From Nemophila menziesii (lineage: Eukaryota > Streptophyta > Magnoliopsida > Boraginales > Hydrophyllaceae), in NCBI GenBank assembly GCA_029959085.1, contig JARWIR010000036.1, positions 1,612,001 to 1,676,000 on the forward strand: a DNA stretch of 64,000 nt, in the 5' to 3' direction. Of the stretch, positions 53,799 to 62,128 are shown piece by piece (position 1 is the first letter of the stretch; each line of letters starts with the position of its first letter). Position numbers and translations under genes: made by a program. Under the pieces are notes generated by a model. It made no database searches. It was not told the DNA's origin and saw only the letters and a program-made list of their open reading frames with translations.

Positions 53799-53816
53799 TG
53801 GCGCCGCTGCCGGGGA
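53799..53816 (+). other. Primer binding site, tRNA-Asp type, element 1
   Basis: TGGCGCCGCTGCCGGGGA is complementary to the 3' end of plant tRNA-Asp, with one mismatch (C where T would pair, ninth base). This primer is characteristic of Tat/Athila elements. It lies 6 bp after the CA end of LTR1. Confidence 0.9.
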
Positions 53817-53920
53817 TTTATCTTTAAGTTAAATCTATTTTGTGTTTATTTAGTGTAGAAGATTTTATTTGTTTTCAGTTTTACGCTTTCTTTTTGTTTT
53901 AGGCTTTCTCAGGATTTTAG

Positions 53921-55135
53921 ATGGATAATCAACGGTTAGAGCTAGGTTTACCTAGTAAATTTCGAGTTCAACGCATTGGGATTCGCGTCCCAACTATCCA
54001 AGCCGTTAGATTCAAGCCTGATCCTGATTTAATTAATCAATTCGCGAGCTATGGGAAATTTAATGGTGATACAAATCAAGATCTGGTCAGATCTGTTCAA
54101 AAATTCATGCAGTTTTATGATGCCTACATTAATGAAGGTGTTACGCAAGAACAGACGTATTATTTAATGTTTCAATTTTTCTTGACCGGGAAAGCAAGCG
54201 ATTGGTTCGATGATCAACCTCCCGAGCTAATAACCGATTGGGACAAGCTTCAAGAAAGATTCCTTGATAAATTTTATCCTACAAGTACGCGAGTGAAGGA
54301 ACTATTGGAGCCTACAAATTTCTTACAAGAAGCCAGAGAGAGTGTTGGTGAAGCATGGACGAGATTTCAAAAGATGTTGGCAAGATGTCCACTACATGGA
54401 TACACGCCACAATTACAATTATCCATGTTCTATAATGGACTCGATAGAGAGTCAAGGCTGAGAGCAGATAATATGGGTCGTGGAAATTTTGTCTCTATGG
54501 ATCCAAAAGAAGCAAAAAGTGGTATGGAAACAATCATTGAGAGCAACATGAGTTGGCCACAAGGAAAAACTCCTACCACTAACGAAGAAGAAGATGCGAG
54601 GATTTCAAGCTTGCAAGATCAAATACAACAACTCGCTATAACTGTTAAGGAAAGTATCCCAAAGCCACCTCAACAGTTATACCTACAAGAGCAAGCCTAT
54701 GAAAATCAAGCTGATCAACCACCGAGCTATACTGTGCATAATGTAAGTCAAGCTCAATCACGTCCTCAAGAAGAGATTACTGAGTTAAAGGAGACTATTA
54801 GTCAATTCATCAACTTATCGAACGAAAATATGAGCAGACTTGAATCAAAGATCGATGCATCAGTAGTGCAAAGCCTGCAACAACAGAACCAAGATCTTAA
54901 ACAACATAATCAACTTTTAGAGAAGAATGTGATGCAGCTCACTACAATCATAGAACAGATGCAAAGTCAACTCCTACAATTGACCCACGATACAACTACT
55001 AACATGAAGAAGATCCAATACGTTGACGACAAGGTTAAGAATATTAGTCTTCAAGCTCAAAAGATAAAAGAACACGGTGAGATAATCACCGAAGCGCTAC
55101 CATCTCCCTCAAAAGGGTATGTTCTACCAAACTAG
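53921..55135 (+). CDS. gag: Gag-like capsid protein, element 1
   Basis: 404-codon ORF; an in-frame TAG sits directly before the ATG, fixing the start. The region of about residues 75-210 matches the plant retrotransposon Gag core of Athila elements: FFLTGKASDWFDDQP near 87-100, WDKLQERFLDKFYP at 107-120, EAWTRFQKML at 144-153, CPLHG at 156-160, FYNGL at 170-174. Gag would form the virus-like particle that packages element RNA. After residue 220 the protein is rich in Q, E and N and looks like a coiled coil at about 285-390 (heptad-like L/I spacing). The CCHC zinc knuckle usual in Athila Gag is not present anywhere. The ORF ends in TAG, in frame with the next ORF. Functionality is unproven, but the frame is undamaged. 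Confidence 0.88.
   Translation: MDNQRLELGLPSKFRVQRIGIRVPTIQAVRFKPDPDLINQFASYGKFNGDTNQDLVRSVQKFMQFYDAYINEGVTQEQTYYLMFQFFLTGKASDWFDDQPPELITDWDKLQERFLDKFYPTSTRVKELLEPTNFLQEARESVGEAWTRFQKMLARCPLHGYTPQLQLSMFYNGLDRESRLRADNMGRGNFVSMDPKEAKSGMETIIESNMSWPQGKTPTTNEEEDARISSLQDQIQQLAITVKESIPKPPQQLYLQEQAYENQADQPPSYTVHNVSQAQSRPQEEITELKETISQFINLSNENMSRLESKIDASVVQSLQQQNQDLKQHNQLLEKNVMQLTTIIEQMQSQLLQLTHDTTTNMKKIQYVDDKVKNISLQAQKIKEHGEIITEALPSPSKGYVLPN
55133..55135 (+). promoter_or_regulatory. In-frame TAG between gag and the protease ORF, element 1
   Basis: The gag stop TAG is followed in the same frame by five sense codons (TCA AAC GTA AGT CGG) and then the ATG of the next ORF. The two ORFs are therefore one reading frame broken by a single amber codon, and element 2 has the same arrangement. 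Stop readthrough would yield a Gag-protease fusion, as in gammaretroviruses. Reinitiation at the ATG 15 nt on is the alternative. The context TAG TCA AAC is not the classic plant-viral readthrough signal. Confidence 0.5.
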
Positions 55136-55150
55136 TCAAACGTAAGTCGG

Positions 55151-56179
55151 ATGAACTTAGATGAGATAATTGTTGAAGATTGGGTTGAAGAAGTTGAACA
55201 TGATAAGATTAAGAAGCCTAGAGTGGTTGATGAACCAAGAATTGAAGAGAGAAGTAGAGCAAGAAAAACACCCATACATTGCCACTATCCCACGGAGCAA
55301 CATCAGAAGTGTATAGAGGCGTTAAAACAAGTGAAAATTAACGTCCCTTTACTCGAAGCTATGGAAGGAAGGAGAAACTATGATCGATTCTTTATGAAGG
55401 CACTCTCCAATAAGAAAAGATTCACAAGAGCCAAGTATGTAGCAATCAACGAAGGGGTATCAGCACGAGTTCAAAGAAGATTACCACCGAAGCGTAAAGA
55501 TCCGGGAAGTTTCAATCTCCCAATCAAAATAGGTGGTATATTTCATGGAAAAGCCATGTGTGATTTAGGGGCAAGTGTGAATATCATGCCCAAAAGTGTA
55601 TTCAAGAAGATTGGTATTAGTGAAGCGAAACCGACATCCGTAATCTTACAACTTGCGGATCAATCTACTGTTAAGCCGTGGGGAGTAATAGAGGATGTAC
55701 TCGTTCAAGTAGGTAACCTTGTTATTCTAACGGACTTTATCATTCTTGACTACAAAGCAGACACGAACGTCCCATTCATTCTTGGGCGTCCATTCCTAGC
55801 CACCAGCGATACCATAGTGAATGTGAATGAAGGAACCGTGACTCTTAGTATTGAAAATGATTCTGAAACATTCTATGTTTCGGGAAAGAAGAGGAAAAAA
55901 AAGTCAAAAGAACTATATCCAATCAGAGCGGTAACCAAGAAGCCAGAACCTGAAAGTCTCCAAGAAACCATGGAGAAAAAGATTGAGTTTGGGGTAGGAG
56001 ACGAGGTAGCATGGAAATATCCCAATCCCAAACATAATAGTTCTTGGAAGGGACCATACATTATCACGCAAATCATCTCAGAAGGAGTGGTCGAAATAAA
56101 AGCTATCAAAGGTTGCAAGCTCGAGTTGGTAATCGTTAATCATATCACTCACTGCTGGGGAGGCTATAAAAAGAAATAA
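55151..56179 (+). CDS. Aspartic protease fused to integrase C-terminal tail, element 1
   Basis: 342-codon ORF. Residues 55-115 resemble the region before protease in Athila polyproteins (LKQVKINVPLLEA, LPPKRKDPGSF). The retropepsin-like domain spans about 118-238: active-site DLGAS at 138-142, LQLAD at 167-170, FILGRPFL at 209-216. A short basic linker (245-252) and a KP/E-rich stretch follow. Residues about 280-337 match the C-terminal tail of plant Ty3/gypsy integrases: VGDEVAW, then SSWKGPY at 297-303, VEIKAIKG and a final NHITHCW. Reverse transcriptase, RNase H and the zinc-binding and catalytic parts of integrase are absent. The protease could still cleave Gag; the integrase tail cannot act alone. 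Confidence 0.85.
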   Translation: MNLDEIIVEDWVEEVEHDKIKKPRVVDEPRIEERSRARKTPIHCHYPTEQHQKCIEALKQVKINVPLLEAMEGRRNYDRFFMKALSNKKRFTRAKYVAINEGVSARVQRRLPPKRKDPGSFNLPIKIGGIFHGKAMCDLGASVNIMPKSVFKKIGISEAKPTSVILQLADQSTVKPWGVIEDVLVQVGNLVILTDFIILDYKADTNVPFILGRPFLATSDTIVNVNEGTVTLSIENDSETFYVSGKKRKKKSKELYPIRAVTKKPEPESLQETMEKKIEFGVGDEVAWKYPNPKHNSSWKGPYIITQIISEGVVEIKAIKGCKLELVIVNHITHCWGGYKKK

Positions 56180-56409
56180 CTGAGGTAACTCGTCTAACTT
56201 TGAAAGACGTTAAACAAAAGTGCCTTTTGGGAGACATCCCATAGTAACTTTTATGTTTTTATGTTTTTATGTTTTTAGTGTTAGTTTAGATTAGTTGTTT
56301 TTAGTTGATATCACATATTTGAGAAAGGTATTATTGTTTTTGATGATTAGGTATTGGAGAAATCGAGTTGGGGAGGCGAACAAAACTTTTTCGGAAAAAC
56401 TGAAGCAGG

Positions 56410-56780
56410 GGTGCGGTATACCGGACCTCAGCCGCAGTATACCGCAGGTGAAAACCCGTGCCACGGTAGCAGCCACGTGTTTTAGGCAGAAAAGAAAAAA
56501 AAATATAGTTGATGGGTCCGGTAAACCGGACCCTATACCGCGCCATGCACCGCACAAAGAAAACACGTGCCACGGGGTTGCTACCACGGGTATTTTGACG
56601 AAGGAGCATCAGAAGGTGCGGTGTACACCTGCGGAATACCCCCAAGTCCGTGCCATGGTCCGCGAGCCCAAACCCGTGCCACGGGGTCGTACCACGTGTA
56701 TTGAGCAGAGGCGAAAATTTTTGAACGTTGATAGGTGCGGTATACCGGATCTTAGCCGCGGTATACCGCAGCGCGCCGCC
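56410..56780 (+). repeat. Diverged ~100-119-bp tandem repeat in the 3' region
   Basis: About 3.4 units starting at 56410, 56515, 56615 and 56734 (spacings 105, 100, 119). Each opens with GGTGCGGT or GGTCCGGT plus a palindrome-like GTATAC, GTAAAC or GTGTAC core. Each continues with CCCGTGCCACGG or CACGTGCCACGG and then (C)CACG(T/G)G(T). Units 1-3 include a CACGTG (56474, 56564, 56693). The unit is far more GC-rich than the surrounding DNA. Apparent ORFs on both strands cross it and are by-products. Confidence 0.75.
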
Positions 56781-57796
56781 AGAGGAAGAGAAAAACGGGT
56801 CTAAGGTTGTAAAAGAGGTATGAGCTTTTTTATTCCGAATTTCGTAAACCTCAAATCTAGTTCTCCTCTCCAAAACTCCCCCAACTCCATTGAAGCTCAT
56901 AAAAACCTTCACCTAACATCAAAACACTACCAAATCACCATGAATTCTCATCCAAATCCTTCCCCACATCATTACAAAGAATTCAAGCACCCAAATCATA
57001 TCAAAACACCTAGAAACCAAGAATCAAAACCATGAATTTCAAGATCTTCTTCTCAAATTCCTTAAACCCACATCATTAAAACTTGATTCCATCATACCCA
57101 CATAGAGATTTATCATCAATTCCCTTTTCCTAAACCAAAACAAGCTTGTTCAACCTATAATCAAGAGTTTCAATTTTCAAGAGTTGTCAAAGCTTTGAGT
57201 TGGGGGTCAAAAGAGATGATGAAGAGAATAGAGAAATTATCAAGTGTTATATGAAGAATCAAAGCAAGGTAATGGGTAAGTTCTAGATAAAATCAATTGA
57301 GATGGGTAATAGTTTGGGAATATATTACAAGATAATTGGAGTCAAGCAATTAGAGAGGAACCGGTTTTTAGTGGATTCAAATCCTAAAAAGCAAGCAATT
57401 GTAATTAGGGAACAGAAGATGCCAATACCTCTTTTAATCAAAGATTTCTATATCAAAGATGAATAAAAGCTTCTGGGACGCTAGTAGCTGTGTTCAAAAC
57501 ATATTCCTGGATGAACACTGTCACATGAGAGAGGATTCAAGAGCAAAGTTGGAAGAAGATTAACAAGAGATTTCTAAAGTGTGATTGATTGGGATGGAGC
57601 ATAAGAAGATGTAAGGGAAAGCGAAATTGGTGATACATAGAAATTTACATACATGAAAGCACTGCACCCTATTCCGGGTATTGATCAGGCGAGGTAAATA
57701 GCCTCAGAAAGTATGTTTTCTTTCTTCCTTACCTTTTCTTTATGTGCAATATCTGTGAAATTTTAATTTTCTTTTATTTTATTTTCGAGTCTTTTC

Positions 57797-57816
57797 GAGT
57801 CGTGGGGACACGACTC
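57797..57816 (+). other. Perfect hairpin before TTGAGTTGGGGGT, site 1
   Basis: An 8-bp perfect stem GAGTCGTG / CACGACTC with loop GGGA, followed 4 nt later by TTGAGTTGGGGGT (57821-57833). The same hairpin-plus-motif layout occurs at 59234-59266 with a different stem sequence, which suggests that the structure matters. Function unknown. Confidence 0.6.
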
Positions 57817-59233
57817 ATTTTTGAGTTGGGGGTGGGGATTCGTTGTCTCTCATCTCCATTTTTCTGCTTTTAGGTAAAATTAAAATTTTGAAGGTTTAGA
57901 TGTATGTAAAGTGTGTTTAATAGCTTGAAAGCATAAGCTCAGTAAGTTGATGATAGGAAATAGTATGTTTATGAGCTATTTTATTTGTATGCTTTGAGTA
58001 TTTGCAGGAAAACACACATTGATAGTAAAGAAAAGATTAGTTAGCAATGCGATAGAAAGTATGTTCGATCTCAGGGAACCTTGAGAAGTGTGTAGGCCGT
58101 GAGATCCAAGCTAGTGACAAAACCATTTGATGAAAGTGCTGAAGGTAAGAAAATAACGAAATTGCATAGTGTAGAAAGTGATTAAGGCGGTTCTTTCAAA
58201 GCCACTTGAAGCCTTTTTATACCTTCTCACCATGTTATTTTTATGCTATATCCTTCTCAGCCCCTTCTAGCCTTTCTAAAGCTTTTTTATTGAAACACGT
58301 TATAAGCCATATCCCTTTAGATTATAGGACTTTTTCATATGACCCGCACTCGAATCGCGATGCATAGACAGTTGTTTTAGAGCTTGAGTTTGGGGTGGTG
58401 GGTCCACCATTATGGGAAATATTATTGGGATGGGATTTTTGAGCTTATTAATTGTGCTCTGTTATTTATATTGATGATGATTCACAGATTTGTCTTGTAA
58501 CCCTTTGCCGGGGTAATAGTGAATGAAAAAGAAGCTACGAGCTAAATTTTCCAACAAGGGCATTAAAAGAAAAAATATATATATATATATATGAGGAAAA
58601 TAGCGTGATATCTCAACATTAAAAGAGAGTCATGGCTATACAAAAGAAAATATATATATTCGGACCGGCAAAGTGGAATTTTTATGTGAACATCTTATGA
58701 TTTAATTGGGTTATTGGGGATGCTATGCATCAAAGAATTCATTTGGTTGAGTGAGAAACATTTTATGAGAGTAACTCAAGCTCTAGGGCGATTTGTTGAT
58801 GGCTAGTGAGGAGAGAGCCAAAAGCTCACTCTAAATTATCCAAATATACTTATCATACCGTCCCTAAGCCTAAATTACAACCTTAAAGACCTTTTGATTC
58901 TTTGCTATGTAATTGAGAAGTGATTGAGCCAATAGAGAGTAGTTAACTGGATCTTTGGACACTAGTGAAGTTCGATGAACAATCTATAGCTTCCTTGGGG
59001 AACTGAGTAAAGTCCCAATCCTTCTTACATTGCGAAACTAATCTGGTCTTGAATTCAAGCCGTGTTGACTGTGGATATGAGAAGTGTACAGGTATGTAGT
59101 TTTTAAATATTATTACATGAAATTTTCTGAGTAGTTGCTTTGAGTCTATTCTCCATATTCTTCTATCATCTGTCTTCTGTGCTTAATTGACCTAGGTGTG
59201 TATTTAGAGACTTCCCTTTGTTTTTATCTTTAT

Positions 59234-59266
59234 TGTATCGGGACGATACAACTTTGAGTTGGGGGT
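59234..59266 (+). other. Perfect hairpin plus TTGAGTTGGGGGT, site 2
   Basis: A 7-bp perfect stem TGTATCG / CGATACA with loop GGA (59234-59250), then ACT and TTGAGTTGGGGGT (59254-59266). The motif also occurs at 57195-57207 and, with one change, at 58384, without an obvious hairpin. It lies about 300 bp before the purine-rich tract. Confidence 0.6.
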
Positions 59267-59550
59267 CTTGATGTCTCCTCATTTGTGATAGATTTATATT
59301 AGGACGAGACATCATTTTTAGTGATTTAGAAGTCATTATAGTCGATTTTCTTGAGAAATGCTACACTTTCCTATTTTGAGTCTTGATTTAGTAAAATAAT
59401 ATTTTTAGAGCATATTGGGTTTAATTGTTTATTTAGTGTGAAGCTTTAAAGATAATTATGGAGCTTAATTAGAGTCCAAGTCGAAGATTACAACCTATGG
59501 AAAGAGATTTGCATGGTAATTGGAGATAAGGAAATAAAAGCTAAAAAAAT

Positions 59551-59568
59551 GGAAAAGAAAAAGCAGGC
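59551..59568 (+). promoter_or_regulatory. Polypurine-like tract, element 1
   Basis: GGAAAAGAAAAAGCAGG just upstream of LTR2 is the only purine-rich run in the expected place for plus-strand priming. It ends about 7 nt before the TG I chose as LTR start, so either the LTR starts a few bases earlier or the match is imperfect. Element 2 and fragments B1-B4 have no equivalent. Confidence 0.55.
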
Positions 59569-59574
59569 TAAATC

Positions 59575-60770
59575 TGGGATTCTGCATACACGTCCAAAGA
59601 TATGCGTTTTTACCTAAGAAATAGGCCGAATCTGGTGATTTCCTTCTAGATGGTCAAGATAATTCTGTTGCGATTCTTTTGGTATCTTATGGATCTCAAA
59701 CCGACCAATAACGAAGAAGATATGCTCAAAACGGTCCAGCAGTGTTTATCTTTATTTCCATACGAATTAGAGTTGGGCTTGGAGTCCACTACTTACTTCT
59801 CCTTCAAGAAAACGAATTAGGGTTTCCAAGACACCTATAAATACATCCTTAAACCATTGTAAACATGTCCTTACTCAGTTCTAAATATTAGCTTAAATTA
59901 TAAACAATAGCTTAGTCCTTTACATTAATATTCATCCTTAGAATCAAGCTATTCATTCAAGAAGCAAGCTGACCTGTAGAGGAAGACAAGAAGAAGAAGA
60001 TTGGAGACTGACAAACTCCTATTCTACATCTCACCTTCTCTATATTTAGAGTAATTAGCTATAGATCTATTCTCAACCATATTTCTAAGCTTTTATTCTG
60101 TAAGTTTACTTTTAATTGTTGGATTATTATTTTGTATTTAAATACTATTTGTTATTTTAATTGATTGAGCTTGGCGTATATTGTTATTATGTGTTTTGAC
60201 TTATTGTTACACCTTAGATTTGGCCAATCTTAGGATTATTCTTAGTTATTGACAACACCACATAATCGTCTAGTTTTGATCCCTTGCCTAACTAGATAGC
60301 CATTAAGGTTTGATTTAATCACCAATCATTACTTAGGAATCCCTAGTAGTGGAGAGGTTGCTCCTAAGCCTAGAAAAGGCTAGGTAGAATTTAGAATCCT
60401 GGTTAATATATAATGCTTAATCTGTGACAGGTTAGAATAATGATTTAGTAATAGACTCATATTAGTAATCCTAATCTATTTGACTTACATTCATATTTAG
60501 TTATTTATTTTGTTTATTTGTTTTAATTATTTAATTGCATAAATTGTTATTTCATCTTTTTATATTTTTATTTAAAACATCTAAATTCATCTACGCTTGT
60601 TAAATATAAGTAGATCTAACGGATACAATCCCTGCGAACGAACTTGACTTATCATTAAAACTTGCAAACGATCTGTGATACTTGCAGTGAGTTCCGTGGT
60701 TCTCAAGGGTGTGTGCTCATTATTATTATTCTTATTTATCTATTTATTTATCACACCTTTGCCCCCACCA
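59575..60770 (+). repeat. LTR2 (shared by elements 1 and 2)
   Basis: 1196-bp LTR, TGGGATTC to CCCACCA, serving as 3' LTR of element 1 and 5' LTR of element 2. It carries the TATA-like TATAAATA at 59836-59843. It groups with B1-B3 at several variant sites (GTATTTAAATAC, GCATAAATTG, GAATAATGATTTAG) and not with LTR1. It ends 6 bp before the second primer site. Confidence 0.87.
59836..59843 (+). promoter_or_regulatory. TATA-box-like promoter element in LTR2
   Basis: CCTATAAATAC about 260 bp into the LTR fits a plant TATA box and would put the transcript start near 59870, making U3 about 290 bp and R-U5 about 900 bp. LTR3 has the same (63461-63468). LTR1 and all embedded LTR fragments read TATAATTA at this place. 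Inferred from sequence only. Confidence 0.5.
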
Positions 60771-60776
60771 AGTTTT

Positions 60777-60794
60777 TGGCGCCGCTGCCGGGGA
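60777..60794 (+). other. Primer binding site, tRNA-Asp type, element 2
   Basis: Identical to the site in element 1 (TGGCGCCGCTGCCGGGGA), with the same 6-bp AGTTTT spacer after the LTR2 end. Confidence 0.9.
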
Positions 60795-60898
60795 TTTATC
60801 TTTAAGTTAAATCTATTTTGTGTTTATTTACTGTAGAAGATTTTATTTGTTTTCAGTTTTACGCTTTCTTTTTGTTTTAGTCTTTCTCAGGATTTTAG

Positions 60899-62113
60899 AT
60901 GGATAATCAACGGTTAGAGCTAGGTTTACCTAGTAAATTTCGAGTTCAACGCATTGGGATTCGCGTCCCAACTATCCAAGCCGTTAGATTCAAGCCTGAT
61001 CCTGATTTAATTAATCAATTCGCGAGCTATGGGAAATTTAATGGTGATACAAATCAAGATCCGGTCAGATCTGTTCAAAAATTCATGCAGTTTTGTGATG
61101 CCTACATTAATGAAGGTGTTACGCAAGAACAGACGTATTATTTAATGTTTCAATTTTTCTTGACGGGGAAAGCAAGCGATTGGTTCGATGATCAACCTCC
61201 CGAGCTAATAACCGATTGGGACAAGCTTCAAGAAAGATTCCTTGATAAATTTTATCCTACAAGTACGCGAGTGAAGGAACTATTGGAGCCTACAAATTTC
61301 TTACAAGAAGCCGGAGAGAGTGTTGGTGAAGCATGGACGAGATTTCAAAAGATGTTGGAAAGATGTCCACTACATGGATACACGCCACAATTACAATTAT
61401 CCATGTTCTATAATGGACTCGATAGAGAGTCAAGGCTAAGAGCAGATAATATGGGTCGTGGAAATTTTGTCTCTATGGATCCAAAAGAAGCAAAAAGTGG
61501 TATGGAAACAATCATTGAGAACAACATGAGTTGGCCACAAGGAAAAACTCCTACCACTAACGAAGAGGAAGATGCGAGGATTTCAAGCTTGCAAGGTCAA
61601 ATACAACAACTCGCTATAACTGTTAAGGAAAGCATCCCAAAGCCACCTCAACAGTTATACCTACAAGAGCAAGCCTATGAAAATCAAGCTGATCAACCAC
61701 CGAGCTATACTGTGCATAATGTAAGTCAAGCTCAATCACGTCCTCAAGAAGAGATTACTGAGTTAAAGGAGACTATTAGTCAATTCATCAACTTCTCGAA
61801 GGAAAATATGAGCAGACTTGAATCAAAGATCGATGCATCAGTAGTGCAAAGCCTGCAACAACAGAACCAAGATCTTAAACAACATAATCAACTTTTAGAG
61901 AAGAATGTGATGCAGCTCACTACAATAATAGAACAGATGCAAAGTCAACTCCTACAATTGACCCACGATACAACTACTAACATGAAGAAGATCCAATACG
62001 TTGACGTCAAGGTTAAGACTATTAGTCTTCAAGCTCAAAAGATAAAAGAACACGGTGAGATAATCACCGAAGCGCTACCATCTCCCTCAAAAGGGTATGT
62101 TCTACCAAACTAG
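60899..62113 (+). CDS. gag: Gag-like capsid protein, element 2
   Basis: 404 codons, the same length and architecture as the element 1 copy: Athila-like Gag core at about 75-210, then a Q/E-rich coiled-coil region, with no CCHC zinc knuckle. An in-frame TAG precedes the ATG. Visible differences from the element 1 protein include L55P, Y66C, R139G, A154E, S208N and D233G, plus changes near 298-301 (LSN to FSK) and near 370 (VDDKVKN to VDVKVKT). The ORF ends at the same amber codon (62111-62113), in frame with the next ORF. Confidence 0.87.
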   Translation: MDNQRLELGLPSKFRVQRIGIRVPTIQAVRFKPDPDLINQFASYGKFNGDTNQDPVRSVQKFMQFCDAYINEGVTQEQTYYLMFQFFLTGKASDWFDDQPPELITDWDKLQERFLDKFYPTSTRVKELLEPTNFLQEAGESVGEAWTRFQKMLERCPLHGYTPQLQLSMFYNGLDRESRLRADNMGRGNFVSMDPKEAKSGMETIIENNMSWPQGKTPTTNEEEDARISSLQGQIQQLAITVKESIPKPPQQLYLQEQAYENQADQPPSYTVHNVSQAQSRPQEEITELKETISQFINFSKENMSRLESKIDASVVQSLQQQNQDLKQHNQLLEKNVMQLTTIIEQMQSQLLQLTHDTTTNMKKIQYVDVKVKTISLQAQKIKEHGEIITEALPSPSKGYVLPN

Positions 62114-62128
62114 TCAAACGTAAGGCGG

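Larger units (their letters stand above)
56180..59574 (+). other. Long 3' non-coding region of element 1
   Basis: 3.4 kb between the ORF2 stop and LTR2, without a credible gene. The open frames around 56291-56912 come from a GC-rich tandem repeat and are not coding-like. It holds that repeat (56410-56780), AT-rich non-coding DNA, a short TA run (about 58576-58591), two perfect hairpins each followed by TTGAGTTGGGGGT, and a purine-rich tract at the end. Long, variable 3' regions with tandem repeats are known in the Tat/Athila lineage. Element 2 and the satellite-embedded fragments lack all of it: after TAACTTTGA their sequence passes to GGTAACTGAG(G/T)CTAAATC. Confidence 0.8.
52597..60770 (+). 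mobile_element. Athila-like non-autonomous LTR retrotransposon, element 1
   Basis: An 8.2-kb element: LTR1 (52597-53792), 6-bp spacer, tRNA-Asp-type primer site, gag ORF, in-frame TAG, protease/integrase-tail ORF, a long 3' non-coding region (56180-59574) with a purine-rich end, and LTR2. Gag and protease similarity places it in the Athila branch of Ty3/gypsy. The reverse transcriptase, RNase H and integrase core are missing: the sequence passes from protease to the integrase C-terminal tail within about 45 codons, with both ORFs open. It is a deletion derivative that could move only with enzymes from a full element. No target-site duplication can be assessed because both LTRs are shared with neighbouring copies. 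Confidence 0.88.

Noticed and set aside
55873..56118. 81-codon minus-strand frame inside the protease/integrase-tail ORF (also 62851-63096)
   Set aside because: Antisense shadow of a well-supported coding region.
56410..56780. Possible origin of the 167-bp satellite from the element's 3'-region repeat
   Set aside because: Both contain GGTAT/ATACC-like palindromes, but the composition and the rest of the sequence are unrelated by eye. The shared motif is too short.
56291..56912. Open frames of 98-193 codons on both strands around the GC-rich repeat
   Set aside because: They overlap each other in opposite directions, cover a diverged tandem repeat in the element's 3' region, and show no recognisable domain. 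The GC-rich composition explains the lack of stops.
56820..57035. 71-codon frame in the 3' region of element 1
   Set aside because: Low-complexity, S/N/P/H-rich translation of AT-rich DNA, with no homologue recognised and no copy for comparison.
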